Shown here: piece by piece, positions 52,044-60,366 of the stretch
Numbering within the stretch: the first letter of the stretch is position 1
How the letters are laid out: each line of letters opens with the position of its first letter
Assembly: GCA_014649155.1 (NCBI GenBank)
Contig: BMSM01000002.1
Coordinates: 124,001-188,000 of the forward strand
Length of the DNA: 64,000 nt
Direction of reading: 5' to 3'
DNA from: Streptomyces griseoviridis
GTDB taxonomy: Bacteria; Actinomycetota; Actinomycetes; Streptomycetales; Streptomycetaceae
Translations under genes and position numbers: made by a program
Notes under the pieces: generated by a model
The model's input: only the letters and a program-made list of their open reading frames with translations
What the model was told of the DNA's origin: nothing
The model's database searches: none

Positions 52044-52930
52044 GCGCCGCGGACGGCCCGGAGCGCCTGGCCGACCGGTTCGAGGAGCACCGCGGCCGGC
52101 TCCGGGCGGTCGCCTACCGCATGCTCGGCTCGCTGCCCGAGGCGGAGGACGCGGTCCAGGAGGCGTGGCTGCGCCTGCACCGCACCGGCGCCGACGGCAT
52201 CGACAACCTCGGCGGCTGGCTGACCACCGTCACCGGCCGGATCTGCCTCGACCTGCTGCGCTCCCGCGCCGCCCGCCGCGAGGAGCCGATGAGCGAGGAC
52301 CCGGGCGCCTTCGTCCCGGACCCGCTGCTCGCCCCGCTGCCGTCCGGTGACCCGGAGCGGGAGGCGCTGCACGCCGACTCGGTGGGCCTGGCCCTGCTGG
52401 TGGTCCTGCGGACCCTTGAGCCCGCCGAGCGGCTGGCGTTCGTCCTGCACGACATGTTCGCCGTGCCGTTCGACGCCATCGCCCCGGTCGTGGAGCGCAC
52501 CCCCGCCGCCACCCGGCAGCTCGCCAGCCGCGCCCGGCGCCGGGTCCGGGCGGCGACCCCCGTCGCCGACCCCGACCTCGGCCGGCAGCGTGCGGCGCTC
52601 GACGCCTTCCTGGCCGCGAGCCGCGCCGGTGACTTCGAGGCCCTGGTGGCGGTCCTCCACCCGGACGTGGTGCTGCGGGCGGACGCCGGCGGCCCGCTGT
52701 CCCGGCTGGTGCGCGGCGCCCGGACGGTGGGCGAGCAGGCCATGCTGTTCCGTCAGGACGCCGTGCGGGTGCAGCCGGTGCTGGTCAACGGCACGGCCGG
52801 GGTGGTGGCCCGGCGCGGCGGACGCCCGTTGTCGGTGCTGACCGCCACCGTCGCCGACGGCCGGATCACCGAGCTGTACATCCTGGCCGACCCCGACCGC
52901 CTCTCCCGCCTGGCACTGCCCGCCGCCTGA
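52040..52930 (+). CDS. ECF41-type RNA polymerase sigma factor with SnoaL-like C-terminal domain
   Basis: A 296-residue sigma-70 family protein starting at GTG 52040. Region 2 is FEEHRGRLRAVAYRMLGSLPEAEDAVQEAWLRLH (about residues 14-47), region 4 is LLVVLRTLEPAERLAFVLHDMFAVPFDAIAPVVERTPAATRQLASRARRRVR (about 117-170). The rest (AALDAFLAASRAGDFEALVAVLHPDVVLRADAGG) is a SnoaL/NTF2-like domain with a degenerate DGGG motif, as in ECF41/SigJ proteins, which modulate their own activity instead of using an anti-sigma factor. The usual neighbour (carboxymuconolactone-decarboxylase or oxidoreductase gene) is absent. Confidence 0.9.
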   Translation: MSAADGPERLADRFEEHRGRLRAVAYRMLGSLPEAEDAVQEAWLRLHRTGADGIDNLGGWLTTVTGRICLDLLRSRAARREEPMSEDPGAFVPDPLLAPLPSGDPEREALHADSVGLALLVVLRTLEPAERLAFVLHDMFAVPFDAIAPVVERTPAATRQLASRARRRVRAATPVADPDLGRQRAALDAFLAASRAGDFEALVAVLHPDVVLRADAGGPLSRLVRGARTVGEQAMLFRQDAVRVQPVLVNGTAGVVARRGGRPLSVLTATVADGRITELYILADPDRLSRLALPAA

Positions 52931-52964
52931 CCGGGGTCGAACGGGCGTTCCGTATGCTGGTCGC

Positions 52965-53786
52965 ATGCGGAACGACCCGGCCGGCGTGCCGTCCCTCGGC
53001 GAACTGCGCGGCGACTGCGCCCGGTGCTTCGGCCTGTGCTGCGTCGCCCTGCCGTTCGCCGCCTCGGCGGACTTCGCCCTCGACAAGGAGGCGGGCCGGC
53101 CCTGCCCCCACCTCGGCGGTGACGACCGCTGCACCATCCACGCCCGGCTCCGGCCGAGCGGCTTCACCGGCTGCACGGTCTACGACTGCTTCGGCGCCGG
53201 GCAGCGGGTCTCCCGGGTCACCTTCGGCGCCGCGGACCGGCGCACGGACGCCATGACCGAGGTCTTCCCGCTCGTCCGGCACCTGCACGAACTGCTCTGG
53301 TACCTGACCGAGGCCCTCACCCTGCCGGCCGCCCGCCCGGTCCACGCCGGCCTGCGCCGGATGCGCGAGCGGACGGAGGAACTGGCGGCCGGCACCCCCG
53401 GGGAGCTGGCGGCGCTCGACCTGGCGGCACACCGCCGGGAGGCCGACGGCCTGCTGACCCGGGCCAGCAGGCTGGCCCGGGCCGCGGTGCGCGGCCCGCG
53501 GCAGGACCGCCGCCGCGCCGACCTGCTCGGCGCCCGGCTGCGCGGCGCCGACCTGCGGGGCGCTGACCTGCGCGGTGCCTGCCTCATCGCCGCCGACCTC
53601 ACCGGCGCCGATCTGCGCGGCGCGGACCTGATCGGCGCGGACCTCAGGGACACCGACCTGACCGACGCGGACCTCACCGGCGCGTTCTTCCTGACCCAGC
53701 CTCAGGTGACGGCGGCACGGGGGAGCGCCGGCACCCGGCTGCCGGGGTCAGTCAGCCGCCCGGCGCACTGGACAGCGGGCCTCTGA
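52965..53786 (+). CDS. pentapeptide-repeat protein with N-terminal Cys-rich domain
   Basis: A 273-residue two-domain protein. Residues 1-85 are Cys-rich (Cys18, 21, 25, 26, 47, 56, 70, 75: DCARCFGLCCVALPFAAS, PCPHLGGDDRCTIHARLRPSGFTGCTVYDCFG), similar to YkgJ-type zinc/iron-binding domains. A helical linker follows. Residues ~182-248 hold about twelve pentapeptide units (LRGADLRGADLRGACLIAADLTGADLRGADLIGADL) that form a right-handed beta helix, which in Qnr/MfpA mimics DNA and protects gyrase. No such role is proven here. Its 3' end overlaps the convergent P450 gene by 39 bases. Confidence 0.88.
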   Translation: MRNDPAGVPSLGELRGDCARCFGLCCVALPFAASADFALDKEAGRPCPHLGGDDRCTIHARLRPSGFTGCTVYDCFGAGQRVSRVTFGAADRRTDAMTEVFPLVRHLHELLWYLTEALTLPAARPVHAGLRRMRERTEELAAGTPGELAALDLAAHRREADGLLTRASRLARAAVRGPRQDRRRADLLGARLRGADLRGADLRGACLIAADLTGADLRGADLIGADLRDTDLTDADLTGAFFLTQPQVTAARGSAGTRLPGSVSRPAHWTAGL

Positions 53787-55274
53787 CACCTCGGGCTCCC
53801 GGGCCGGCGCGGGCACCGCCGGCCCCCGGTCCGCGCCGGTCCGCCGCCGCTCCGGGAGCAGCCGCAGCCCCTCCGGCATCAGCGTCAGCCGCTCGGTCAC
53901 CCGCAGCCGGTAACGGGGGTCCGGCCGCAGGTCGTAGCGGCGCAGCAGCAGCCCGAGGACCAGCGTCGCCTCGTGCAGCGCGAACTGCCGCCCGATGCAG
54001 GCCCGCGCGCCCGTCCCGAACGGTTTGAAGGTGTGCGGTGCCCGGGACCGTACCGCCGCCGCCTCGAAGCGGTCCGGGTCGAACCGCCCGGCGTCCGGAC
54101 CCCAGACCTCCGGATCGCGGTGCAGCATCGGCGTGAGGACCAGTGCCCAGGCACCCCGCCGCATCGGATGGACCCCGCCGAGGACCGTGTCGGCGCGGGC
54201 CTCCCGGGCGAAGGCGGGTGCGGTCGGCCACAGCCGCAGCGACTCGTCCAGGACCCGGCGGACGTACCGCAGCCTGGCCACCTGCTCGTAGCCCGGCGTC
54301 GCCGCGTCGCCCCAGACCCGGTCCACCTCGGCGCGGGCGCGGGCGGCGGCCTCGGGGTGCCGGGAGAGGTAGTGCAGGGCGAACGAGAGCGCCCCCGAGG
54401 TCGTCTCGTGCCCGGCGACCAGGAAGGTGATGACCTGGCGGCGCACGTTCTCCGCCGAGAGCCGTTCCCCGGTGACGGGGTGCGCGGTCTCCAGCATCCG
54501 GTCGAGCAGGTCCCCCTCGCCCGGTCCGGACCGGCGGCGGGCGCTCACCAGGTCGTCGACGGTGCGGTCGAGGTAGGCGATGTCCGCGGTGTTGCGTCGG
54601 TTCGCGCGGCGCAGCAGCCACGGGGTGAGCGCGGCGGGCACGGTGTTGCGGCGCTGTGCGAAGGTGAGGGTGCCGACCATCGCGGTCACGAAGGGATGCG
54701 GCCGGGCCCGTTCGAAGGACCCGAAGTCATGGCCGAAGCCGGTGCGCGCGATCGTCTCCAGCGTCAGCTTGGTCATGTCGCCGGGCACGTCGACCGTCCG
54801 CCCCGCCGCCTCCGCCCGGTCCCAGTGGGCGATCAGCCGCTCCGCCACGTCCAGCATCATCGGGTGGTAGCCCGCCATGGCCTCGCGGCTGAACCCGGGG
54901 GCGAGCACGTCGTGCGCGAGCTGCCAGTTCGGTTCGTGGTTGTACGCCGTGAACAGCCCGTCCCCGGCGACCGGGCGCAGATTGGCGATCCCCAGGCCGA
55001 CGTGCTTGGCGAACCGCTCCTCGTCCGCCAGGTCCGCGGCGAAGGCCCCGCCCCACACGAAGACGAACTCCTTGCCGAAGGCCCGCCGCCGGAAGACCGG
55101 CCCCAGCCGCTCAGCCTGCCGCATGGTGTCCTGGAGGGGGGTGCGCGGGCTGCTGCCGAGCACGTCCCCGAGGAGCGGGAGCCGGCCCGGCGGACGCGGT
55201 ATTCGCCTCAGCTCGGGCCAGCCCGTCTCGGCACTGCGGAACCCTTTCGGCAGTCCGTTCCTGCTCTCCGCCAT
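53748..55274 (-). CDS. cytochrome P450
   Basis: A 508-residue P450 starting at ATG 55274. The I-helix oxygen motif is VAGHETTSG, the K-helix ExxR is LDESLRLWPTAPAFAREA, the PERF-like region is GRFDPDRFEAAA, and the haem loop FGTGARACIGRQ carries the ligand Cys426. The overall pattern, with FKPFGTGARACIGRQFALHEATLVLG, resembles the haem domain of CYP102-type fatty-acid hydroxylases, but there is no reductase domain, so it needs separate redox partners; none are encoded nearby. It is divergent from a TetR gene that probably controls it. Confidence 0.92.
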   Translation of the reverse strand: MAESRNGLPKGFRSAETGWPELRRIPRPPGRLPLLGDVLGSSPRTPLQDTMRQAERLGPVFRRRAFGKEFVFVWGGAFAADLADEERFAKHVGLGIANLRPVAGDGLFTAYNHEPNWQLAHDVLAPGFSREAMAGYHPMMLDVAERLIAHWDRAEAAGRTVDVPGDMTKLTLETIARTGFGHDFGSFERARPHPFVTAMVGTLTFAQRRNTVPAALTPWLLRRANRRNTADIAYLDRTVDDLVSARRRSGPGEGDLLDRMLETAHPVTGERLSAENVRRQVITFLVAGHETTSGALSFALHYLSRHPEAAARARAEVDRVWGDAATPGYEQVARLRYVRRVLDESLRLWPTAPAFAREARADTVLGGVHPMRRGAWALVLTPMLHRDPEVWGPDAGRFDPDRFEAAAVRSRAPHTFKPFGTGARACIGRQFALHEATLVLGLLLRRYDLRPDPRYRLRVTERLTLMPEGLRLLPERRRTGADRGPAVPAPAREPEVSEARCPVRRAAD

Positions 55275-55286
55275 GACGCGATCTCC

Positions 55287-55371
55287 GTTGTACGTGGGCG
55301 TGTTGTGCGGGCCTGTCGCGCGGGATGTGCCGTACGCGGCCCCTGGGGCGCGCGAGCGTGTTGTACGTGGG
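55287..55371. repeat. 12-bp direct repeats in the P450/TetR promoter region
   Basis: GTTGTACGTGGG occurs twice, at 55287-55298 and 55360-55371, in the 156-base gap between the divergent P450 and TetR genes; a third related copy (GTGTTGTGCGGG) lies between. These may be regulator-binding half-sites. No long palindrome is seen. Confidence 0.5.
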
Positions 55372-55430
55372 TTCAATAGCGCGCCTCAGTGTCGTCCCGT
55401 TGCCGAATCGGCGTCAAGTAAAGTGCCGCC

Positions 55431-56039
55431 ATGGCCGCCAACCAGGGGGAGCGCACCCGCCGCCGGCTCAGCACCGGCGAGCGCCGGGAGCAACTGCTCT
55501 CGGTGGGGGCGCGGTTGTTCTCGGAGAGCCCCTACGACGACGTGTGGATCGAACGCGTCGCCGAGATCGCGGGTGTCTCCCGGGGGCTGCTCTACCACTA
55601 TTTCCCGACCAAGCGGGACTTCTTCGCGGCGGTCGTGGAGCGCGAGGGCGAGCGCATGCTGCGGATGACCGCGGCCGTGCCCGGCGCCCCGGTGCGCGAG
55701 CAGCTCGCCGCCGGTCTCGACGCCTACCTCGGCCATGCCCACGCCCACGCCCACGGCTACCGGGCCTTCCACCGGGCCGAGGCCGCCGGGGACCCCGTGG
55801 TGCGCCGCGTGCACGGGCAGGTGATGGCCGCCGAGGAGCGGCAGATCCTGGCCGCGCTCGCCGCCGACCCGGGGTTCGGCCCGGCGGTCGCCGAGCGGCC
55901 CGACGTACGGCTCGCGGTACGGGGCTGGCTGGCGTTCACCACCGCCATCTGCCTGGAGTGGCTGCGCGAGGGGGAGCCGTCCCGCGCGGAGGTGCGCGAC
56001 CTGTGCGCCCGCGCGCTGTTCGGCGCCCTGGCGCCCTGA
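55431..56039 (+). CDS. TetR-family regulator
   Basis: A 202-residue TetR repressor. The DNA-binding domain is RREQLLSVGARLFSESPYDDVWIERVAEIAGVSRGLLYHYFPTKRDFFAAVVERE (about residues 18-72). A His-rich loop YLGHAHAHAHGYRAFH near residue 100 is unusual and could bind metal or simply lie on the surface. It is divergent from the P450 and likely represses it through the 12-bp repeats. Confidence 0.88.
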   Translation: MAANQGERTRRRLSTGERREQLLSVGARLFSESPYDDVWIERVAEIAGVSRGLLYHYFPTKRDFFAAVVEREGERMLRMTAAVPGAPVREQLAAGLDAYLGHAHAHAHGYRAFHRAEAAGDPVVRRVHGQVMAAEERQILAALAADPGFGPAVAERPDVRLAVRGWLAFTTAICLEWLREGEPSRAEVRDLCARALFGALAP

Positions 56040-56093
56040 AGGTCCGGTGAAGATGAGGTCCGATGGTTTGCGCGCGCCCCGATCTTCGGTAGG

Positions 56094-56112
56094 TTAGGCA
56101 AGGCTTACCTAA
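56094..56112. promoter_or_regulatory. iron box (DmdR/IdeR-type operator)
   Basis: TTAGGCAAGGCTTACCTAA is a 19-base imperfect palindrome that fits the DmdR1/IdeR consensus (TTAGGTTAGGCTAACCTAA) at all but a few positions. It directly abuts and overlaps the AAGGAGG ribosome site of the DUF2470 gene, so bound repressor would cover the promoter/translation start region. Confidence 0.8.
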
Positions 56113-56122
56113 GGAGGATGGG

Positions 56123-56848
56123 ATGGCAGAGAGCCAGACCTGGACGGCCGCGCCCGCCGCGCCCGAGCGTGCCCGGTCGATGCTCGCCACCGCGTGGTCC
56201 TGCGCGGTGACCGCGGAGGGCGGGCGCGAGGAGTTCGTCGGCGCGCACACCGTGGCCGACGACGGCCGGGTGCTGCTCCAGGTGCCCGAGGACAGCGCCC
56301 TGCTCGGAGCGGCGATCTGCGCGCCCCGGGGTGAGCCGTCGGCGGTCCTGGAGTTCGCCGACGTGGCACCCGTCCCGGTCCGCGGCCGTATCCGGGCCCG
56401 GCTGTGGATGGCCGGCCGGCTCGCCGTCGAGGACGGGTACCTCGCGTTCCACCCCACGCGGCTGGTGCTGCGGGGTCCGTCCGGCTCCGTGGTGATCGAC
56501 CCGGCGGAGTTCGCCGCCGCCGCGCCCGACCCGCTGGCCACGGCCGAGGCCCGGCTGCTGACCCACCTCGCCGACTGCCACGGCGACGCGGTGGAGCGGC
56601 TCACCCGGCTCGTCGACGCCGGCAGCCTGCACGGGGTCGTCCGGGTCCGGCCGCTCGCCGTCGACCGGCACGGACTGACCCTGCGCATCGAGCGGACCGG
56701 CGGCCACGGCGACGTACGCCTGCCGTTCCACGCCCCCGCCGACGACGTCTCGCAGCTCACCGAGCGGATGCACGTCCTGCTCGCCCGGGCGAGCGCCGCC
56801 GCCTGCCCCCGGGCGCTGCACCGGCACCGCACGGACGGCGAGGGCTGA
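56123..56848 (+). CDS. DUF2470-domain protein under iron control
   Basis: A 241-residue soluble protein starting at ATG 56123, behind TAAGGAGG. The C-terminal half (LATAEARLLTHLADCHGDAVERLTRL, then VRVRPLAVDRHGLTLRI) is a DUF2470 domain, found at the C-terminus of haem-degrading and flavin-binding pyridoxamine-oxidase-like proteins. The N-terminal half has a split-barrel-like pattern (GAHTVADDGRVLLQVPEDSALLGAAI, AVLEFADVAPVPVRGRIRARLWMAG). An iron box precedes it, so it should be expressed when iron is scarce; a role in haem iron use or siderophore reduction is an inference. Confidence 0.85.
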   Translation: MAESQTWTAAPAAPERARSMLATAWSCAVTAEGGREEFVGAHTVADDGRVLLQVPEDSALLGAAICAPRGEPSAVLEFADVAPVPVRGRIRARLWMAGRLAVEDGYLAFHPTRLVLRGPSGSVVIDPAEFAAAAPDPLATAEARLLTHLADCHGDAVERLTRLVDAGSLHGVVRVRPLAVDRHGLTLRIERTGGHGDVRLPFHAPADDVSQLTERMHVLLARASAAACPRALHRHRTDGEG

Positions 56849-56877
56849 GCCGGACGGCCCGCCCCCGGCCCGCCCGG

Positions 56878-58143
56878 TCAGCCGGAACGCCGGCCGCCGC
56901 GCCGGCCCCGGCGGGCCGGCCGCAGGGCGCGCAGGGGACCGCGCAGCCGGTCCCGCAGCCGGGTCAGCCGGGGCAGCCGCTCGCGCTGCTCCCGGGTGTG
57001 GCGGTCCAGTTCCTCCAGCAGCCGGCGCGACCGGTGCTCGGTGTCCATCTCGTCGATGATGCGGTTGACCTCGGTCAGCACCGCCCCGTGCAACTGCCAG
57101 TGCCGGGTGTCGCGCCGGACCTCCGCGAGCAGCAGCTCGGCCAGCCGGTCCCGGGTCACCGCGGCCTGCCGCAGCTCGGTGGTCAGCCGCTCCTCCGCCG
57201 ACTCGGCGTTCTCGCTGACGCTGGTGGTGACCAGGACCGCGAAGCTGACCACGGCGTCCCCGATCTCGGACAGCAACTGCTCCAGGGCGGCGCCCGTCTC
57301 GCCCGGGAACAGCGGCTCGGGCTCGCGCTCCTTGGCCAGGTCGGTCAGGGTGCGCGCCAGCACCCGCAGGACGACGGTGCAGATCTCCAGCGTGTCCAGG
57401 CCGGTGCGGAGCACCACCCGGTGCAGCAGGCCCTCCCGCACCCGCGGGTTGAAGCGCAGGCTGTCCTCGGCCTGCCGCAGGTCCTCGTCCACCTCGGCGA
57501 TCTCGTGGTCGAGCCGCCGGGCCTCGTGCAGCCGCGCCGCGGCCTCCAGGAACGGCGTCTCGCCGGCCGCCTCCTCGCCCACCCGCAGCATGAGCTGCCG
57601 CAGCCGCCGCGACAGCTCCGCGATCGACGCGCCGGCCTGGTCCACCCAGACCGGGGGAGCGAGGACCAGGTTGAAGGCCAGCCCGACGATCGCGCCGATC
57701 AGGGTCTCCACCACCCGGGCCCAGGCCAGCGCCCCGTGCGCGGTGACGCCGAGCACCAGCATCGCGCTGATCGCCACCTCGGCGGTGAACTCGTGGGCGC
57801 GCACCAGGTGTCCGACGCCCAGCGCCGCCACGATGATCAGCGCCAGGCTCCACCAGCTCAGCCCCACCACCGAGCTGAAGACGATCGCGACCAGGACCCC
57901 CGCCACCACGGCGTTGACCCGTCGGATGCTCATCTTCAGCGTGGCGTACAGGGTGACCTGCACGACCAGCAGCGCGGTGAGGGGCGCGGTCAGCGGCGCG
58001 GGCTCGGGACTCAGCCGTACGGCGATCACATAGGCGATCGACGCCGCGGCCGCCGAGCGGAACGCCTGCACCACCACCGGGTCACGGTGCGCCGTCTTCA
58101 GCGACCGTGCCAGGGCCACCGACCTCTCACGTAGATCCAGCAT
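56878..58143 (-). CDS. FUSC/aromatic acid exporter family protein
   Basis: A 421-residue membrane protein starting at ATG 58143. The N-terminal ~150 residues contain five to six membrane helices (AAAASIAYVIAVRLS, APLTALLVVQVTLYATL, AVVAGVLVAIVFSSVVGL, WSLALIIVAALGVGHL, VETLIGAIVGLAFNLVLAPP). The remaining ~270 residues form a long cytoplasmic helical, coiled-coil-prone domain ending in an Arg/Gly-rich tail. This is the architecture of FUSC/ArAE (YgaE-like, DUF939) exporters, thought to pump aromatic acids. Substrate unknown. Confidence 0.85.
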   Translation of the reverse strand: MLDLRERSVALARSLKTAHRDPVVVQAFRSAAAASIAYVIAVRLSPEPAPLTAPLTALLVVQVTLYATLKMSIRRVNAVVAGVLVAIVFSSVVGLSWWSLALIIVAALGVGHLVRAHEFTAEVAISAMLVLGVTAHGALAWARVVETLIGAIVGLAFNLVLAPPVWVDQAGASIAELSRRLRQLMLRVGEEAAGETPFLEAAARLHEARRLDHEIAEVDEDLRQAEDSLRFNPRVREGLLHRVVLRTGLDTLEICTVVLRVLARTLTDLAKEREPEPLFPGETGAALEQLLSEIGDAVVSFAVLVTTSVSENAESAEERLTTELRQAAVTRDRLAELLLAEVRRDTRHWQLHGAVLTEVNRIIDEMDTEHRSRRLLEELDRHTREQRERLPRLTRLRDRLRGPLRALRPARRGRRGGRRSG

Positions 58144-58280
58144 CCTCGGGCGTGCTCCCCTTCCCCGGGCGCGACACATGGTTCCGGACAGAACGGACCG
58201 TAACCGGCGGGTGAGGGCCCGACCCGTTCCCACGCGCCGCGCGGGGCCGGACGTGTGGCGCACGCCCGGCACGGGGACCG

Positions 58281-58775
58281 TCAGGCCGTCACCTTGCCGA
58301 GGAACGCCTCCAGACGGGCCAGCGTCCGGGCGATCTGCTCCGCCGGGCCGAGGCTCTCCTGGAAACGCGTTCCGTTCTCGGGGATCTTCCTGCCCCGGAT
58401 GTACAGGGAACAGGCCAGGTCGGTGCACATGTACAGCCCGACCGAGTCGCCTTCGCGGCCGGCCGGGCCCGCCTTGCGCGCCGTCATCAGCGAGACCCCG
58501 CCGCGCGGATGGGTGGTCAGGCACAGGGAACACAGGCTGCGCTGGAGCAGGGCGGCCCGGCCCGGCTGGAACCGCAGCGCCACGCCCACCGGACGCTCCG
58601 CGCCCTCGGTGACCAGATAGGCGCGGTCGGGCGCGCCGGGGTCCCGCCAGCCCAGGAAGTCCAGGTCGTCCCAGGAGCGCTCGGCCAGGTCGCGGGGGAG
58701 GGGCAGCCGCTTCGCCTCGCCCTTCGAGCAGTTGACGAAGGAGGCGCGGATGTCCCGCTCGTCGAGTGGTCTCAT
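58281..58775 (-). CDS. FBP-domain (FusB/EF-G-binding zinc-finger) protein
   Basis: A 164-residue protein starting at ATG 58775 behind GGAG. The treble-clef zinc motif is present as LCSLCLTTHP (CxxC) and YMCTDLACSLYIRG (Cys-x4-Cys), and MRPLDERDIRASFVNCSKGEAKRLPLP is the family N-terminus. FusB-type proteins bind elongation factor G and free it from fusidic acid-stalled ribosomes; actinomycete homologues are shorter and not shown to confer resistance. A 15-base perfect palindrome lies 31 bases upstream. Confidence 0.85.
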   Translation of the reverse strand: MRPLDERDIRASFVNCSKGEAKRLPLPRDLAERSWDDLDFLGWRDPGAPDRAYLVTEGAERPVGVALRFQPGRAALLQRSLCSLCLTTHPRGGVSLMTARKAGPAGREGDSVGLYMCTDLACSLYIRGRKIPENGTRFQESLGPAEQIARTLARLEAFLGKVTA

Positions 58776-58805
58776 GGTGGTCTCCGGAACTCGCACGGAC
58801 TGGAA

Positions 58806-58820
58806 CCTAGGGGCCCTAGG
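58806..58820. promoter_or_regulatory. palindrome upstream of the FBP gene
   Basis: CCTAGGG-G-CCCTAGG is a perfect inverted repeat 31 bases before the minus-strand FBP gene. It is a likely operator, followed on the plus strand by a similar half site (CCTAAGG, 58828-58834). Confidence 0.5.
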
Positions 58821-58907
58821 AACCTGCCTAAGGTAGACAGGCGGGCTGATCCGGGGCCACCGGTTTTCGACGGGGCGGGACCTCCGGTGCCGGCCACCGG
58901 CGCTCCT

Positions 58908-58930
58908 CTTAGTTCAGCTCGTGAATTAAG
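58908..58930. promoter_or_regulatory. candidate ROK operator
   Basis: CTTAGTTCA and TGAATTAAG form 9-base arms with one mismatch around GCTCG. The AT-rich half sites resemble known sites of ROK repressors. It lies 74 bases ahead of the ROK gene and probably mediates autoregulation. Confidence 0.55.
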
Positions 58931-59004
58931 TGAGGGGGAAAGTCGCGGCGCGTCGCTTCCCGGAGGTATCGTGCAGGCCGGGCACGGGGGGCGGAGGGAG
59001 CCAC

Positions 59005-60300
59005 ATGGCGGGGCGGAACGGGCGGACGGTACGCGACCTGAGAAGGGCCAACCGCACGGCCGTGCTCCAGCGGCTCTACTTCGACGGCCCCCTCAGCCGC
59101 TTCGAACTGGGCCCCGCCACCGGTCTCAGCTCCGGCTCGGTCAGCAACGTCGTCGCGGACCTGGCCGCCGACGGCCTGGTCGAGGAGGCCGGCAGCGTCG
59201 ACTCCGACGGCGGCCGGCCCCGCACCCTGCTGCGCGTCGCCCCCGGCAGCGGCCACCTGATCGGCGTGGACGTCGGCGAGACCCGCATCCGCGTCGAGCT
59301 GTTCGACCTGACCCTCACCGAACTCGCCCGCGCCGAACGCCCCCTCACCCCCCAGCGCCACGACGTCGACGTCGTCGTCGGCCACATCCGCGACGGCATC
59401 GCCGAGGTGCTCGCCGCCACCGGCCTGCCGCCCGGGCGGCTGCTGGGCGCCGGGATCGGCGTCCCCGGCATCGTCGAGCACACCCCCGACCGCGGCGCCG
59501 TCGTGCACGGGCAGACCATCGGCTGGGACGCCGTCCCGCTGGAGGCGCTGCTGCGCGCCGGCTCCCCGCTGCCCGACGCCGTGCCCTACCTCATTGACAA
59601 CGGAGCCAAGACGCTCGGCCAGGCCGAGATGTGGTTCGGCGCCGGACGCGGTGCCCGCACCGCCGTCGTCGTCCTCTTCGGCTCCGGCGTCGGCGCCAGC
59701 CTGGTCACCCCCGACGTGGACCAGGGCAGGGCGGTCGAATGGGGTCACCTGACCGTACGGGTCCGGGGGCGCCGCTGCCGCTGCGGCGCCCTCGGCTGCC
59801 TGGAGGCGTACGCGGGCGCCGAATCGCTGCTCGCCCGCTGGCGCGAGGAGGGCGGCCGGGTCCCGGGGACCGCCGCCGACGACGAGGAGACGGCGCTCAC
59901 CGCGATGCTCGCCGCCGCCCGCCCCGAGGGGGACCGGGCCGCCGACCCGGTGGCGCTCGCCGTCCTGGAGGAGACCGCCGAGTACCTGGGCGCCGGTCTC
60001 TCCGACCTGATCAACCTCTTCCAGCCGGAGCGCATCATCGTCGGCGGCTGGGCCGGCCTCCAGCTCGGCACCCGCTTCCTGCCCGCCGTACGCCGCCACG
60101 CCCGGTCCTACGCGCTGCGCCACCCGGCGGAGAAGGTCACCATCGACCTCGGCAGCCTCGGACCCGACGCGGTGACCGTCGGAGCCGCGATCCTGCCGCT
60201 CGCCGGGTTCTTCGCCCGCGGCGGCCGGCGCCCCGAACCGGAACCCGCCGACCCCGTCCCGGCCTGGCACACGGCGCTCAGGGAGCGCGCGCCGCGCTGA
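59005..60300 (+). CDS. ROK-family transcriptional regulator
   Basis: A 431-residue ROK repressor starting at ATG 59005 behind GGAGGGAG. The winged-helix N-terminus is RDLRRANRTAVLQRLYFDGPLSRFELGPATGLSSGSVSNVVADLAADGLVEEAG. The sugar-binding domain starts with IGVDVGETRIRVELFD and includes the ROK zinc motif RCRCGALGCLEAYAG (with His in EWGHL) and PERIIVGGWAG. Members respond to a sugar or sugar phosphate. No sugar operon is adjacent, so its targets lie elsewhere, apart from likely autoregulation. Confidence 0.92.
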   Translation: MAGRNGRTVRDLRRANRTAVLQRLYFDGPLSRFELGPATGLSSGSVSNVVADLAADGLVEEAGSVDSDGGRPRTLLRVAPGSGHLIGVDVGETRIRVELFDLTLTELARAERPLTPQRHDVDVVVGHIRDGIAEVLAATGLPPGRLLGAGIGVPGIVEHTPDRGAVVHGQTIGWDAVPLEALLRAGSPLPDAVPYLIDNGAKTLGQAEMWFGAGRGARTAVVVLFGSGVGASLVTPDVDQGRAVEWGHLTVRVRGRRCRCGALGCLEAYAGAESLLARWREEGGRVPGTAADDEETALTAMLAAARPEGDRAADPVALAVLEETAEYLGAGLSDLINLFQPERIIVGGWAGLQLGTRFLPAVRRHARSYALRHPAEKVTIDLGSLGPDAVTVGAAILPLAGFFARGGRRPEPEPADPVPAWHTALRERAPR

Positions 60301-60366
60301 GGTTTCGCCGGCCCCGCGGGACGGTACCCGGCAGCGCTCGCACCACGACCGGAGGGAGACAGCGCC

